NCBI RefSeq assembly: GCF_018446385.1
Contig: NC_056003.1
Location: 26,285,198 to 26,349,197, forward strand
Source of the DNA: Zingiber officinale
Lineage: Eukaryota; Streptophyta; Magnoliopsida; Zingiberales; Zingiberaceae
Reading direction: 5' to 3'
Length of the DNA: 64,000 bases
A program made the position numbers and the translations under genes. Under the pieces are notes generated by a model that saw only the letters and a program-made list of their open reading frames with translations, searched no databases and was not told where the DNA came from. Shown in pieces: positions 12,060 through 24,400 of the stretch; within the stretch, counting starts at the first letter, position 1, and each line of letters opens with the position of its first letter.

Positions 12060-12300
12060 TGCATCAAAACGTTATCATAACAGCTACAATATCATAATTT
12101 ATACAAAATTATAGCAGCTACAATCTCATTGCTATTACATAATTATAGTAGTTATGGAATCGTAACTACTACAACGTAATATTGACTAACTAGTATTGAT
12201 AAAAATAAATTGTGTATATTATAACAGTAATGATTCGGAGTTGATATAACATGATGTTGACCTGTATTGATCAATGTTTATCAAAGATAAAGCGTACATA
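12060..12300. repeat. Right arm of the long inverted repeat
   Basis: Reverse complement of 10645-10882 with scattered differences (for example ATCATAATTTATAC, TAACTAGTATTGAT and CATGATGTTGACC). See the left arm. Confidence 0.7.
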
Positions 12301-12510
12301 TTACAAGAGCTTGAGCTATAGTTACTATAACACGATTTATTATTATCAAAACTCGGTGTGTCCGATTATGTCTTCTCTCATACCTTGGTCATTACACTAA
12401 TAGTTATTAGCCATCCGTGATTTACCTTCTTTATGTCGGCTTAGGAACGGATTGACAGGGGTACTAGGGGTGAGTAAATCACCTTTTACCATATATAACA
12501 CAATTTATTA

Positions 12511-12647
12511 GCCTCGAGGGCTTGGTAAAATGGTAAGTAGATGAATGAGTTTATCAAACAATGAGGGTTTGATTCTCAAACCATTCATGGTATTGGGCTG
12601 TCCCTCGTGGTTCATCTGTACTTTTTGAATTATCACGGTGATCGATA
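12511..12647 (+). mobile_element. SINE-like tRNA-derived head
   Basis: The stretch GCCTCGAGGGCTTGGTAAAATGG with GGTTTGATTCTC 35-40 bases later resembles polymerase III A and B boxes. Its downstream end is interrupted by the LTR element at 12648, and flanking sequence continues after 17364. Boundaries are uncertain. Confidence 0.35.
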
Positions 12648-13577
12648 TGTAGGTGCAGCGGAGGCCGGCAAGAGGGGGTGAATTGCTGAAACAAAAATTA
12701 AAACTATACCCTCCTCGGATTTCAACTCAGAAAAGCAATAGTAAAATAATAATAAATAAATAAATCAAAATTAAGCAGAAGACAGGAATTTAACCTGGTT
12801 ACAACCAAGAGAGTTGTTAATCCAGGGCAGTAACAAAAGCACAGTAGAAGATCTCCTTTTGCTGAAGGCGGAGAAGCCTTTTACACTTTGAAGTTTAGAA
12901 CTATTGCTAGGAAAGACTATACAATTGATTGCTCGAGTTGTTTTGAATTCCTAATTCCAGGGGCCTTTAAATAGCCTCTGGAAATATGATCTCGAGGGTC
13001 CAGGGCGCCTCCAACAAGGGTCCAAGGCGTCTCCAGGTAAGTGGTCGGATAGAACTCTATCCGCAGCTCAACGATCGTTTTGACCAGGCTTAAGGCGCCT
13101 TAAAACTTGTTGAAGGTGCCTCCAAGGTGGAGGCGCCTTCAACAAGCTTTAAGGTGCCTCCAAGTTGGAGGTGCCTCCATTACTTGTTGAGGGTGCCTTG
13201 AGCTCGGTTTCCAGCCTGATTCTTCCTTTGTTTTGACTTCCGATGCTCCGATCTTTTGAGTGATTGCGGCCAACCGGAATAGGGCTCACCCGAACCCAAT
13301 TCCCGGCCTTCTCCTCGAGCAGCCTTCCTCCCCGGCTTAACGTCCTTCGAACGCCGCACACGTTCTTTTCACCCATCGGTGTACTCTTCCGCAGCTCTCT
13401 CGTCCTTCAAATGCACCGAGCCCGTCGGCTCCCTTCCCGTGCAGTCCTTCTCGCTAGCTGCGTCTTCCGCTCGACTTCCTGCGCTCCTAAGATCCTGCAC
13501 ACTTAGACACAGGGATCAAACAAAGCAGGACCTAACCAACTTGGTTGATCACATCAAAACACTCACGGGGACCAACA
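12648..13577 (-). repeat. 3' LTR of the gag-only element
   Basis: It reads TGTTGGTCCCCG...GCACCTACA on the minus strand, 930 bases, TG...CA ended. It carries GGCGCC-centred repeats around 12995-13200. It is 26 bases shorter than its partner, partly because the partner has extra CCAACAAGGGYCC units. Confidence 0.9.
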
Positions 13578-14260
13578 ATCTCCCCCTTTTTGATGTGCAT
13601 CAACCCAAGTTCAAGTTAGGGTAAAAATAGACAGAAAAGTAATTTTTAAAAGAAAATTATTAAACTCACATTTTATTCATTAGTTTGCAATAAATAAAAT
13701 TGCAACTACAAAAAGAATACTTTTAATTTTAAAAAAATCTCTCCCCTTAAATATGTACTTCTCCCCTTTGATCACAGCAAAAATGGGGTAATAAAAAAAA
13801 AATTTTAGCATAAATTTTTAAGTTAGAAAATTTTCTAATTTAAGATGAAATTTCAAAGATATTTCTAAGTAAAATGAAGTTTTTTGTGGAAAAAATTCTA
13901 AGTAAAATTTCTAAGTGAAAAAAAAAATTCTAACCACAATAATTTGTTTGGATTTTTCAAAATAATTTCTAAGTAAAAAATTGATTTTTAGAAAAGAAAT
14001 TCTAAGCAAAGCTTTCAAGAGATATTTTTCTAAAAATGAATTTCTAAGGAAATGTTTAAAAACTTTTCAAAGCATTATTTAATTCCAATTTTAATGCTTT
14101 TATCAGAAAGTTAATTAAACATTTTCATTTCGATATTTCGGCTTCCAGGTCGTGGCGAGGCACTAGACCTTCTTGGTTATTGGAGCAACAACCACTTCCA
14201 TAGACAAAGCTTCCATAAAAATTTCAAAGTTTAATTTTCTTACTGTAAGCTTTTAAATGA
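13578..14260 (-). mobile_element. Gag-only element, 3' untranslated AT-rich part
   Basis: AT-rich internal sequence between the gag tail and the 3' LTR with repeats of AATTTCTAAGTAAAA. No coding sequence is seen. The polypurine tract is at its LTR end. Confidence 0.6.
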
Positions 14261-14261
14261 A

Positions 14262-16343
14262 TTAATTTAGCACAGATTTCGGAACCCAATAGAGGTTCCT
14301 TCCTACAGGGTTATTCAAAAATTTCGAGGGTACATAGTTCTTGGGTACTCTTTTAAGTTGACCCTGATGGTTTCTAATGTACCAATTCAAATTTCCATAA
14401 ATTTTTAATTTTGAGTTTGGAAATTTATTTATATTTAAATATGCATCAGATTTCAATTTCACAATTTCTAATTTTAATTTATCATTTTCTGATTTTATGC
14501 TATCATACATCTCAAGTGGACATGCTTTTGCTAATTTCATTTTCAATTCTTTATTTTTCTTTTTCTAATTCGAATAAGTCTTTAGAAAGTGATTTAATAA
14601 AGCGAAAAGACTGAGTCGGGGTTAGATTTCGTACCTGACTTACCTGACTCGGTGAGGCTCCCCCTTCACTGCAGCTTTCCTCTTCTGATGTTCCTCCCCC
14701 TTCATCGATACTCATCTCTGAGCTTGACTCTTCTTCCAGCTGATGGTTAGCTATTAGAGCTATCCCCAAGAATTCTTCGACGTCTGATTCGGAGGATGAG
14801 TCTGACCAAGTGGCCTTTAGGTTCTTGTGTTTGGAGGAATCTGGTTTCTTGTACTTGGTCTTTGCCTTCTCCTTTTGCTTGCTCTTCAATTTAGGGCAGT
14901 CATCCTTGATGTGCCATTCTTTGTTGTAGTTGTAGCAACGAGTCGTTCTTCTTTTTCTCTCATGCCTTTGCGATCTAAATTTGTTAGATTTAAAAAATTT
15001 ATTGAAGCGTCTTACTAGTAGTGCCGCTTCTGATTCGTCAACCAAGGCTTCGGAGTCAAAACTGTTCATTTTTGCCTTTAAGGCAATATTCTAACTGCTC
15101 TTCTCTACTCCATTGGGCTCTAAAACTCGAGATTCGTGAAGTTCAAAAGTGGAAAATAGTTGTTCTAGAGTACTTACCTCGAAGTCCTTAGAGATGTAGT
15201 ACACATCTACTAAGGAGGCCCACTCTAGAGTTCTGGGGAAGGTGTTGAGCGCGTATCGGATCGAGTCCCGGTTCGTTACTTCTTCTCTAAGATTGGTTAG
15301 TTGCGTGATCAGCTCTTTGATCCTTGCTTGGAGTTGCGCTACCTTCTCGCCTTGGTTCATCCGGAGGTTCGTCAACTGGGTCCGAAGGATATCGCGCCTG
15401 GCTAGCTTCGCTTCGGAGGTACCTCCGTGAAGCTCCAGGAATTTCTCCCAGAGATCTTTCGCGGAGTCATAGCTTCCGATCCGATTTACCTCCTGAGGTG
15501 GCAGTACACTGAGTAGATGGAACTCGGCCTTAGGGCTGTAAACGAGCCGAGCTTTGGGGTGTTCAAGCTTGTTTGATAAGATAACCGAGTCGAGCCGAGC
15601 CGAGCTTAAAATGAACCAAGCTTTTGAAATGAGTGTTCAAGCTTGGCTTGGTTTATTTTTTATGAGCTTGAGCTTGTTTGAAGCTTGGCTTGAGCTTGGT
15701 TCGTTTAGATGTTATCAAGTTCTCAATTCAAACTTGGCTTGAGCTTGGTTCGAGCTTGGCTTGAGCTTGGTTTGACCTTGGTTCGTTTAGATGTTATCAA
15801 GCTCTCAATTCAAGCTTGTTTGATTGTTTGAAATTTTTAATTGTTTGATTGGTTATTAAAATTGATAATTTAAATTTATTTATTTACTTATTTTATTTTA
15901 TTATTTATTTAACATATTGAAAAGAATTTTATTAATAAATATGATTCATGAACATTGTTCACGAACGTTGTTCACGAACGTTAACGAGCTGAACACATAT
16001 GTGTTCAAGCTTGTTTGTTTAGCTTAACGAGCCGTTCAAGCTTGTTTGTTTAATTAATCTTATGTATATTGAACGAACATAAACAAGCTCTTACCAAGCC
16101 GAACACCAAGCTTGTTCATGAACGTTTGATTCATTTACAACCCTACTCAGCCTTTCCGTTGGCGACGAAATCGGTTTGCTCTTTTTTGCTCCATGTGTTT
16201 TCTTCTTTATCTTTCGGCGTTGCAAAACCATATTTCATTGTAATAAGAATATCAAAATTCGTTCTAAAAAATACCTCCATTTTTCGCTTCCATGTGGCAA
16301 AATCTCCCTCGAACTTTGGAGGATGAATATTTGCTCCGGCCAT
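14262..16343 (-). mobile_element. gag region of the gag-only element
   Basis: SIRE-like gag sequence in several minus-strand pieces: an N-terminal capsid-like part (FEGDFATWKRKMEVFF), a middle helical part (LEQLFSTFELHESRVLEP), a zinc-knuckle-like CYNYNKEWHIKDDCPKLK, and a C-terminal coiled tail (KLKLEIVKLKSDA). A MITE interrupts it at 15532-16144. Treated as a broken fossil. Confidence 0.75.
15532..16144. mobile_element. MULE-like MITE with 10-bp target duplication
   Basis: A 613-base element with tips AGGGCTGTAAACGA and TCATTTACAACCCT (inverted, two mismatches). It is flanked by ACTCGGCCTT (15522-15531) and ACTCAGCCTT (16145-16154), a 9-10 bp duplication with one later change, as expected for Mutator-like elements. 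The inside is made of repeated GAGCTTG, TTCAAGCTTG and CACGAACGTT motifs with no coding capacity. It sits inside the gag region of the LTR element, so it is younger than that insertion. Confidence 0.85.
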
Positions 16344-16408
16344 CGTCTTGATCGTTGTGCTTCAGTCGGCGGTTAGTCCTTCTGAGGCGGTCTGACTCTG
16401 ATATCAAT

Positions 16409-17364
16409 TGTAGGTGCAGCGAAGGCCGGCAAGAGGGGTGAATTGCTGAAACAAAAATTAAAACTATACTCTCCTCGGATTTCAACTCAGAAAAGTAATA
16501 GTAAAATAATAATAAATAAAGAAATCGAAATTAAGCAGAAGACTGGAATTTAACCTGGTTATAACCAAAAGGGTTGTTAATTCAGAGCAGTAACAAAAGC
16601 GCAGTAGAAGATCTCCTTTTGCTGAAGGCGGAGAAGCCTTTTACACTTTGAAGCTTAGAACTATTGCTAGGAAAGACTATACAATTGATTACTTGAGTTG
16701 TTTTGAATTCCTAATTCCAGAGGCCTTTAAATAGTCTCTGGAAATATGATCTCGAGGGTCCAGGGCGCCTCCAACAAGGGTCCAGGGCGCCTCCAACAAG
16801 GGCCCAAGACGCCTCCAACAAGGGCCCAAGACGCCTCCAGGTAAGTGGTCGGATAGAACTCTATCCGCAGCTCAACGGTCGTTTTGACCAGGCTTAAGGC
16901 GCCTTAAACCTTGTTGAAGGCGCCTCCAAGGTGGAGGCGCCTTCAACAAGCTTTAAGGTGCCTCCATTACTTATTGAGGGCGCCTTGAGCTTGGTTTCCA
17001 GCCTGATTCTTCTTTTGTTTTGACTTCCGACACTCCGATCTTTTGGGTGATTGCGGCGAACTGGAATAGGGCTCACCCGAACTCAATTCCCGGCCTTCTC
17101 CTCGAGCAGCCTTCCTCCCCGGCTTAACGTCCCTCGAACGCCGCACACATTCTTCTCGCCCATCGGTGTACTCTTCCGCAGCTCTCTCGTCCTTCGGACG
17201 CACCGAGCCCGTCGCCTCCCTTCCCGTACAGTCCTTCTCGCTAGCTGCGTCTTCTGCTCGACTTCCTGCGCTCCTAAGCTCCTGCACACTCAGACACAGG
17301 GATCAAACAAAGCAGGACCTAACTAACTTGGTTGATCACATCAAAACACCCACGGGGACCAACA
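16409..17364 (-). repeat. 5' LTR of the gag-only element
   Basis: 956 bases, minus-strand TGTTGGTCCCCGTGGG...GCACCTACA. It is about 5% different from the 3' LTR by eye. It contains extra copies of a GGCGCCTCCAACAAGGG unit at 16765-16830. Confidence 0.9.
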
Positions 17365-17395
17365 CGATAAGCATCTCAATGGTAGAAATATGTAA

Positions 17396-17613
17396 GGGTG
17401 CATTTGGTATGCGCGTTTTTCATTTTCATTTTCTGGAAAACGCGCGTTTTCTAGAAAACAGAAAACGACTTTTTGTCATTTTCTGTTTTTCTAGAAAACG
17501 CTAGCTATTTTTTTTAGAAAACAAGCACGAAAAACGCAAACCAAACATCATTTTTCAGAAAACATGCGTTTTCTAAAAAATGAAAATGGAAAACACGCGT
17601 ACCAAATGCACCC
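17396..17613. mobile_element. Tourist-like (PIF/Harbinger) MITE
   Basis: A 218-base element with inverted tips GGGTGCATTTGGTATGCGCG and CGCGTACCAAATGCACCC and TAA on both sides (17393-17395, 17614-17616). The inside is largely self-complementary (CGCGTTTTCTAGAAAA repeats). Short length, TAA duplication and tip sequence fit Tourist-type MITEs. Confidence 0.85.
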
Positions 17614-18428
17614 TAAGCTTTCCTTTTGTCAACACGGTTTATTAATATTAATCAAAGTCTAACCATACATATTGTAATTTTCATAGTTGCTATAATAACA
17701 TTTAAAAAATTAGAAAAAAATATATAAGTAATAGAGCACTCTTTTATGATAAATAAATCAAGGGCACTTCTTTAACAATTCCAATAAAAACAAAAAAACA
17801 TTCTTTTAGTTTTTGCCAAATAAATTACCTGAGAGTAACAATATAGAGAGTTTGAATTCAAATGACTCCTTTTGACATGCATGATACAATAAGATTAGAT
17901 TAATTAGGATAGAATTAAAGGTAAGATAAATAATTCTCCTTTAGATTAAGGTACTATAAATTTTATCCTTAATCATTTATGATCCTACCGCTAATCAACT
18001 CTATTAATATTTGATTAATTTTTTTAAAAAAATATAATCTTACCTGATCATGCAAATAAAACAAATTAAACGGAGCCTTAGAGTTTCTCAATAAAAATAT
18101 AACAGCGAAATCGGGAAATTTGGATATTTTTCTACGGTGAACAATAAAAAGAAACATCTATTTCAAAGAATAAATTTTTACTTTACGGAAAGGAGGAAGC
18201 CTTCTAGATTAAAGGTCTGTCCTTTCTTCCAGCTAACCTTCTAGCTGAGGTTGGTATAGCCCACAGGCCGAGCGACTGCCACCCAGCTTGGCCCGCAGCT
18301 TTTGCATCTGACGGCCATGCCGCCGGGCCAGGCTGCCTGTGGGCCGTGCAGCTTGCCGCCCTACTAATTTGTTACAGTTCGGACCAATCAATGGCTGGGT
18401 TAATGGCTGTTGCAAGAAGTCACGATCC
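17614..18428. other. Gene-free spacer and PUS7 upstream region
   Basis: AT-rich spacer, then a GC-richer stretch from about 18230 that is probably the promoter and 5' leader of the next gene. I see no further gene and no clear TATA box. Confidence 0.5.
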
Positions 18429-21400
18429 ATGAGCGGCAAGAGGAAACGCGACGGCGTCGGCGGCCGCGACGGAGTGGATATGGAGGCGATAGTGTGGCAA
18501 ACCCCAGCCAATCCTCCCGAAGCCAGTGATTACATCTTCCGCAGAGGTAAATCCTAAACGTTTTTGCATTCCTCGCCCTATTTTCGTCTGCTTTCCTCGC
18601 GCTTCAACATGCCTGATTGATCGGGAGCTTCGACACAGGGAAGCGATACGTGAGGCCCTACTACTTTGAGTTCATCTCCCACGTAAACAAAATAGACCTG
18701 TCTCCTTTTCTTCACTCGATTCTTTCGTTTTGATGCTTCCCGTAAGTTTGAGCTAACGCTTGAGTCAATATAGGTTAAGAACAGGTGGGCCGGCAAGACT
18801 ATTGTGGATCTCTTTGCGGAGGAGTTCAAAGGGCGCCCTTACGACTATTATGTATGTCGCAAAAAAAATGTTTTTTTTTTGTCTTCTTGTTCTTATACAT
18901 GCGGTTGCTTTCTGATGATGACAAGCAGAATGAGTTTCCTTCTCTTTTTTGACTGTTAGTTAGGGTTCGTGACTAAATTTTGTGAAGCCCTATCAGTGTT
19001 GTTGATGAGGAAGCGTTTGTTCTTCTACTGCTATAAATTATGATTTTTCATGGTGAGGTGTGAACCTTGCTTACTTTGGATAGGTAAATGCTGTGAAGTG
19101 TGGAAGGATCCAAGTGGATGATAAGATGGTCAACACTTTATATGTTGTGCAGTCGTCTCAAAAGATTAGCCACTTTCTTCATAGGTATGCTTGTTTGGTA
19201 TTGTTCTGGTTGCATTATGCTCTTTCTTTGAAATGAGGAAGATTTTGTTACTTCTTTGTACTGTGAATCATATCATGTGACCAATTTGAATTTATTAAAA
19301 ACTAATATTTGGTACATACATCGCCAATTTTGATCAAAATCAAACTTGGTGCATGAGTCAATTGCCTCTTTACAATTATTTGATGAGCAACTAATGAAAA
19401 GGTTGTTGTACAGGCATGAGCCGCCTGTATTAGCTGAAGATGTACAAATCCTGCAAAATGAAACTGATATAGTAACAATTTGCAAGCCAGCATCAATTCC
19501 GGCAAGTACATTTGGATCTTCAATGTTTTTTGTTAATCTTTCTCAGCTTAATTTGTTGATTTTACCTATTATGGTTTTGAATCTTCCTTGAGCATAATCT
19601 TATTGTGTGAATTTCTTCTGTATTTATGTGCCTACCAATGCTGGTCCTATTTATGTGACTACAAAAGCTATTCAAAGAAAATGTGGAGACTTGAGAATAT
19701 TACATCTTTACAAGATGATAATCAAAAGGTTCTTCTTATTAATGATATTGCAATCAAGGAAAAGTGGAGAAATTATTTGTATAAACTATTTAATGAGCAC
19801 TATAGAAAATTTGGTTTTAGAGATTAAAAATTATGGTAGATTTATGAATTATACACTTCTTTGCAAATTAGATCAAGTGAAGTTAAACAAGCTTTAAAGA
19901 AATTAAAGGTAAAGAAAAGGAAAAGTGTAGGACTGGATTCTATTCTATTAAAATTTGTATCTATCTTGAAAAATTAAGCCAAACAATAGAGGAAAGTTTT
20001 TAGTATCTATCTATAAAAATAAAAGTGATATATAATGTTCTAATTACAGAGGTATAAAGTTGAGGATTCAACATCTTAAATCTTTGAGAATAATTTAGAG
20101 GAGAATAAAAGATGAGATTATCATTTCCAAAGTTCAGTCTGTTTTTATGTTTAGTAGATCAACCATATATGTTATTTATTTGATAACTAATGAAAAAAAT
20201 ATAGTGAAAATTAGAAGATTTGTTTATGATTTTTATATTTAGTGAAGTTTATGATCAAATCCATAGAGCATTGATTATGGTGAAGTTTCAAAAAAAAAAA
20301 AAAATCTAGTAGTTGAGTTGATGTGATAAAAGATGCATATGATAATAATATTACTAGTATTAGAGATACTTGGAGTATGACACATGATTTTCCTTGAGTT
20401 ACAATTTGGTGTATTAGTTCTAGTCATAGTTGTCAAAAGCGCACGAAGCGCTTTCTTTGTGCGTAGCACATAAATTTCCCTTTTTTTCTGTTTAAAGCCC
20501 TAAATCTATCATTATTGGTCTGCCTCTCACCGTCGGATCGTCTGCTTCTCGCTGCCGGAAGCGACGACTCGATCATTGGTAAGAATTTCTTTATGTTAAT
20601 TGTTTTTATTGTAGTGCATTTTTCCGACGTCCCGAAGGTGCCTTGGGACACTTTTGACGCCGCCGGAAGCACCCCATGACGTGTTCGGCACCGCTGGAGG
20701 CGTCTCACGGCACGTCCGACGCTGTCGGAGGCATCTCGTGATAGGGAACTGTCGCAATGCCGGGTTACTGTGGATGGTTTTTTTTCTCCTGATTTTTCAA
20801 TTTGATTAATTCAATCAATTCCTAACTTAAATAGGAAAGTTCGAATATGCTTTTTTAAAGCCTAATTAAATTATCTCAATAAAATATAAAAAACATATTT
20901 TAAATTAAAAAAATTAATAAGTTTTATTAATTCATTTATATTCTGAAATTTTTTATTTAAAATTATTTTTTAATAAATATTAATAATTCATTTTTATTCT
21001 GATAATTTTACATATTTTGATAAATTTATATTTAAAATTAAAAATATTCTAATAAATTTTATTAATTCATTTATATTCTGACAATTTTATATTTAAAATT
21101 TAAAAAATCTAATAAATTGTATTAATTCATATAAATCAGATTTATATTCTAATAATTTTATAATTAAAAATTTTTTAATAAATTTTATTGATTCATATAA
21201 ATCAGATTTATATTCATAATTTTATATTTAAAATTAAAAAAAAATCTAATAGATTTTATTAATTCATATAAATGATAAATTAGATTTATATACTGATATT
21301 TTTTTTACTGTTTTATATAATAGTCCTTTTGTTTATTATGTTTTTTCCATAAAACGTGCGCTTCGCTTTGTGCTTTAAGTCCCAAGACCCTTGAGCGTCT

Positions 21401-24400
21401 TTTTGCGTCTTGCGCTTTTGCCAACTATGGTTCTAGTTCTTAAATCTATATTATAGCTTGAAGTGCTTTATTGGCTTTAACTATAATTTTTTCCCCTGCA
21501 TTTTGCAGTTAGGATCTGTCATCTTTTAACACTTTGTTTCTACATTTGGACTCATTTGAAATCCATCAGATTCTAGAAGTTGTCTTCTTCCTATATTTTG
21601 ACTTAGAAAAAATGCTAGTTTTTCTAATTAAGCAATTGTTGGTAAATATTTCTTAAAATTTTTTAAATACAGGTACATCCATGCGGTCAGTATCGCAAGA
21701 ATACCATTGTTGGCATACTGCAGGCTGAACACAACTTAACACCACTGTACCGTATCCTTGATTGTAAATTTTATATTTTCTACTAAATTGATTTGAAATT
21801 TCTTAGTCTTGTTTATTTGTTTATACTTGTACAGTTTCATGCTTGGATGCCACTTGGTAAGCCTTCTTTTCTGCATATTTCAGCATTTTCCTTGACTAAC
21901 TGACTAATTTTGACAGCTGTGCATCGATTAGACCGTCTTGTTTCTGGTCTTCTTATCTTTGCAAAAAGTGCTGATAAAGCAGATTGCTTAAGACAACAGG
22001 TGGTCTGGATTTTTTTATTAAAGCTTCTGGTTGTATATATTATCTAAAAATTCTGGTAGTGGTCTTCTCTCATTTTGAAGCAAAACACCAGATTCTTTTT
22101 TATTACCGTACCTTGGAAAGTTTGCTGCTCCTTCATGAATATTATCAAAGAACTTTCTCTCTCTAGATGTGTAATATCATTGTTTGTCTTATAGATTGAG
22201 GCTGGGTTATTACGAAAAGAGTACATTGCTAAGGTGATTGGTGTGTTTCCCAATGAAGAGGTACTTCAAGATAATTACCATCATCATTTGTAGCTATAGA
22301 AATTAAGGAAGGTAGAATAATTGTATTGCTTATGTTAATGGGAGTATGGCAGATCTGTTTTTTTAGAAAAGTCAATTTACCATAGAGATCTGATTTTCAT
22401 GTTTACTTTTGCTATTAAATGATATTTTCTTAGTTATGCTATCTAGCTTTATTCTATCTATCTGAAACTTCTATTTTCTCCTCATTAGCTTCCAAGCCTT
22501 TGTAGCACAAGTTCAATAAAGAATGTCATCAAGTATAGCTTTTGAGAAGATCTTCAGTTTCTCCACTGAAGAAAATTCTCAAATCTACCTTTTTATTTTA
22601 TAATAATTTAATACTTATTAAGAAAGGAGATTGAGATCCACCGCATGTAATTTTTATTGTAATAAACATAATTTCCATTATTGGGATGAGTTTAACAGAG
22701 TAAACCTTTTGCTTTATTCAATCTTTAGGGTTAATGGTATGCTTTCTCATTGTTTTGTTTTTTTTTTCTTTTCTTTTCAGGTAGTTGTTGACGCAAATAT
22801 CAGCTATAACGCACGAGAAGGGAGAAGTTATGTGGAGGTATGACATTCTTTTCCATTAATTGAGTTTTTGTTTGATCTAATATACAACAAACTCTGTGAT
22901 CCACTGCACATTCCCCGGTCACCAAAATGTTTGATCTGTCATTCTTCCATTGATTGCTAATTTCTTGTTTGTGACTTATAATGCTTGTGAATGAAAACTG
23001 ACAGATGATTTCCCCTAGCTAATGCATTTAATGTCAATAATCAATATATATACATGATTAGCTTACAAGTAAAAGAGATAAGATAGAATATGCTTCCAAC
23101 TTCCAAGGTATGGATAATATTGTCTGTGATTATATAGTTTCTCTATTGTATTTGTACCTTGTCTATATTTCTGTGCAAGCTTGCATTTTGTCTTTAACAC
23201 TACAGAATATTCAGGTATGGATAATATGTCAATATTATTTTGTACAGATTGATGATTGCCATCTTGATAAAGCTTTGAGAGGAAAGACTGCATGCACAAA
23301 GTTTACACGGATCAGTACCAATGGGAAATATAGTCTAGTTTTGTGCCAACCTGTTACTGGACGTACCCATCAGGTACAGGGCAGCTAAAATTTATATAGT
23401 GATTTTTTTCCCCATGCTAGTAACTGTAAGGCTTAACATCAACTCACCTGTTGAAACTACTAGAAGTAACTTAATATTTTACTTGCATGATTTTTTATTT
23501 CTATTAAGATGGAGTTTTTTTTAATGCCTACTTGAATGTTGATAATTTTTTCAGTGAAGTTGTCTATTCATTTTTTTTAATTATACTTTTATCTACTGCA
23601 TAACTTGCGATCTCCAACTCTTTGGTTTTTTGTAATTAAAATGCATGCTTGTACTTCTACCTTGTTTCTTTTTAATAGTTATGAAGTGAAAAAAGGAACT
23701 TAGAGTAAGAGTTACTTGTGCCCAACAAAATACAAGTAGTCTGGGCTAATAAGTTTCGAAACACAATCAAACAAGTGCAAATGCATCAACATTATCCAAC
23801 AGGGAATAATGCTTGATGCCTATCAATTACCATATCATCTTTGTCATCCAAGAAACTTGGAACTTATTCTAATGTGCTTGTTGTCGAAACCTATTTACAG
23901 ATCAATATCACTGGCGTTCTAAAACTTTTTTCTTGTATCAGATCATCAACATTCTAGTGGTCATTATTTAGAAAGAGAATAAAGGTTACAGTCAACTCTT
24001 GATTTAGTGTAATGTTTACCTTTCTAAATCCCACAAGACAAGTTATAGTACAACAAATTATGGGCCCCAGTAATTTGGGCTCACCACGAAACAAGTTATA
24101 GTACAACAAGAGCAAACTGCATTGTGACCACTGATCTCTAAGGCCATCTCTAGTAGTACTTTGCTTGCTTAGATTATAATTGTCTATTTTGTACTCTCCC
24201 ATATCCTTGCACCTTCAATTATGAAACTACAATTGATTCACAAGACATAGTGACAAGGATTAGGATCTAGTATTTTTTGGAATCATCAATGATCTTTAAA
24301 TTACAATAAGTTACATTCAAAGTGATTATTTTAATTTTTCTCTATGCTCTGTTTTTTTAAAGGAAATAGATGTAGCTAGGCACTCAGAGGCTGTAGATTG

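Larger units (their letters stand above)
12648..17364 (-). mobile_element. Complete gag-only (TR-GAG type) copia element with 5-bp target duplication
   Basis: A full-length LTR element on the minus strand: 5' LTR 16409-17364, a tRNA-Met-type primer site (GATATCAGAGTC) just inside it, gag-type sequence, a polypurine tract AAAAAGGGGGAGAT, and 3' LTR 12648-13577. The direct repeat CGATA sits on both sides (12643-12647 and 17365-17369). Between the LTRs I recognise only gag-type protein sequence (start MAGANIHPPKFEGDF, a CCHC-like knuckle, a Lys-rich tail) and no pol. It contains a MITE. The LTRs differ at roughly one base in 20 over the part compared by eye, suggesting about 2 million years at a rate of 1.3e-8 (inference). 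It is a fossil with a few breaks. Confidence 0.88.

Noticed and set aside
21832-21856. Possible small extra PUS7 exon ending at CACTTG|GTAAGCC
   Set aside because: The protein is complete without it, and the U12 donor and branch site explain the intron as one piece.
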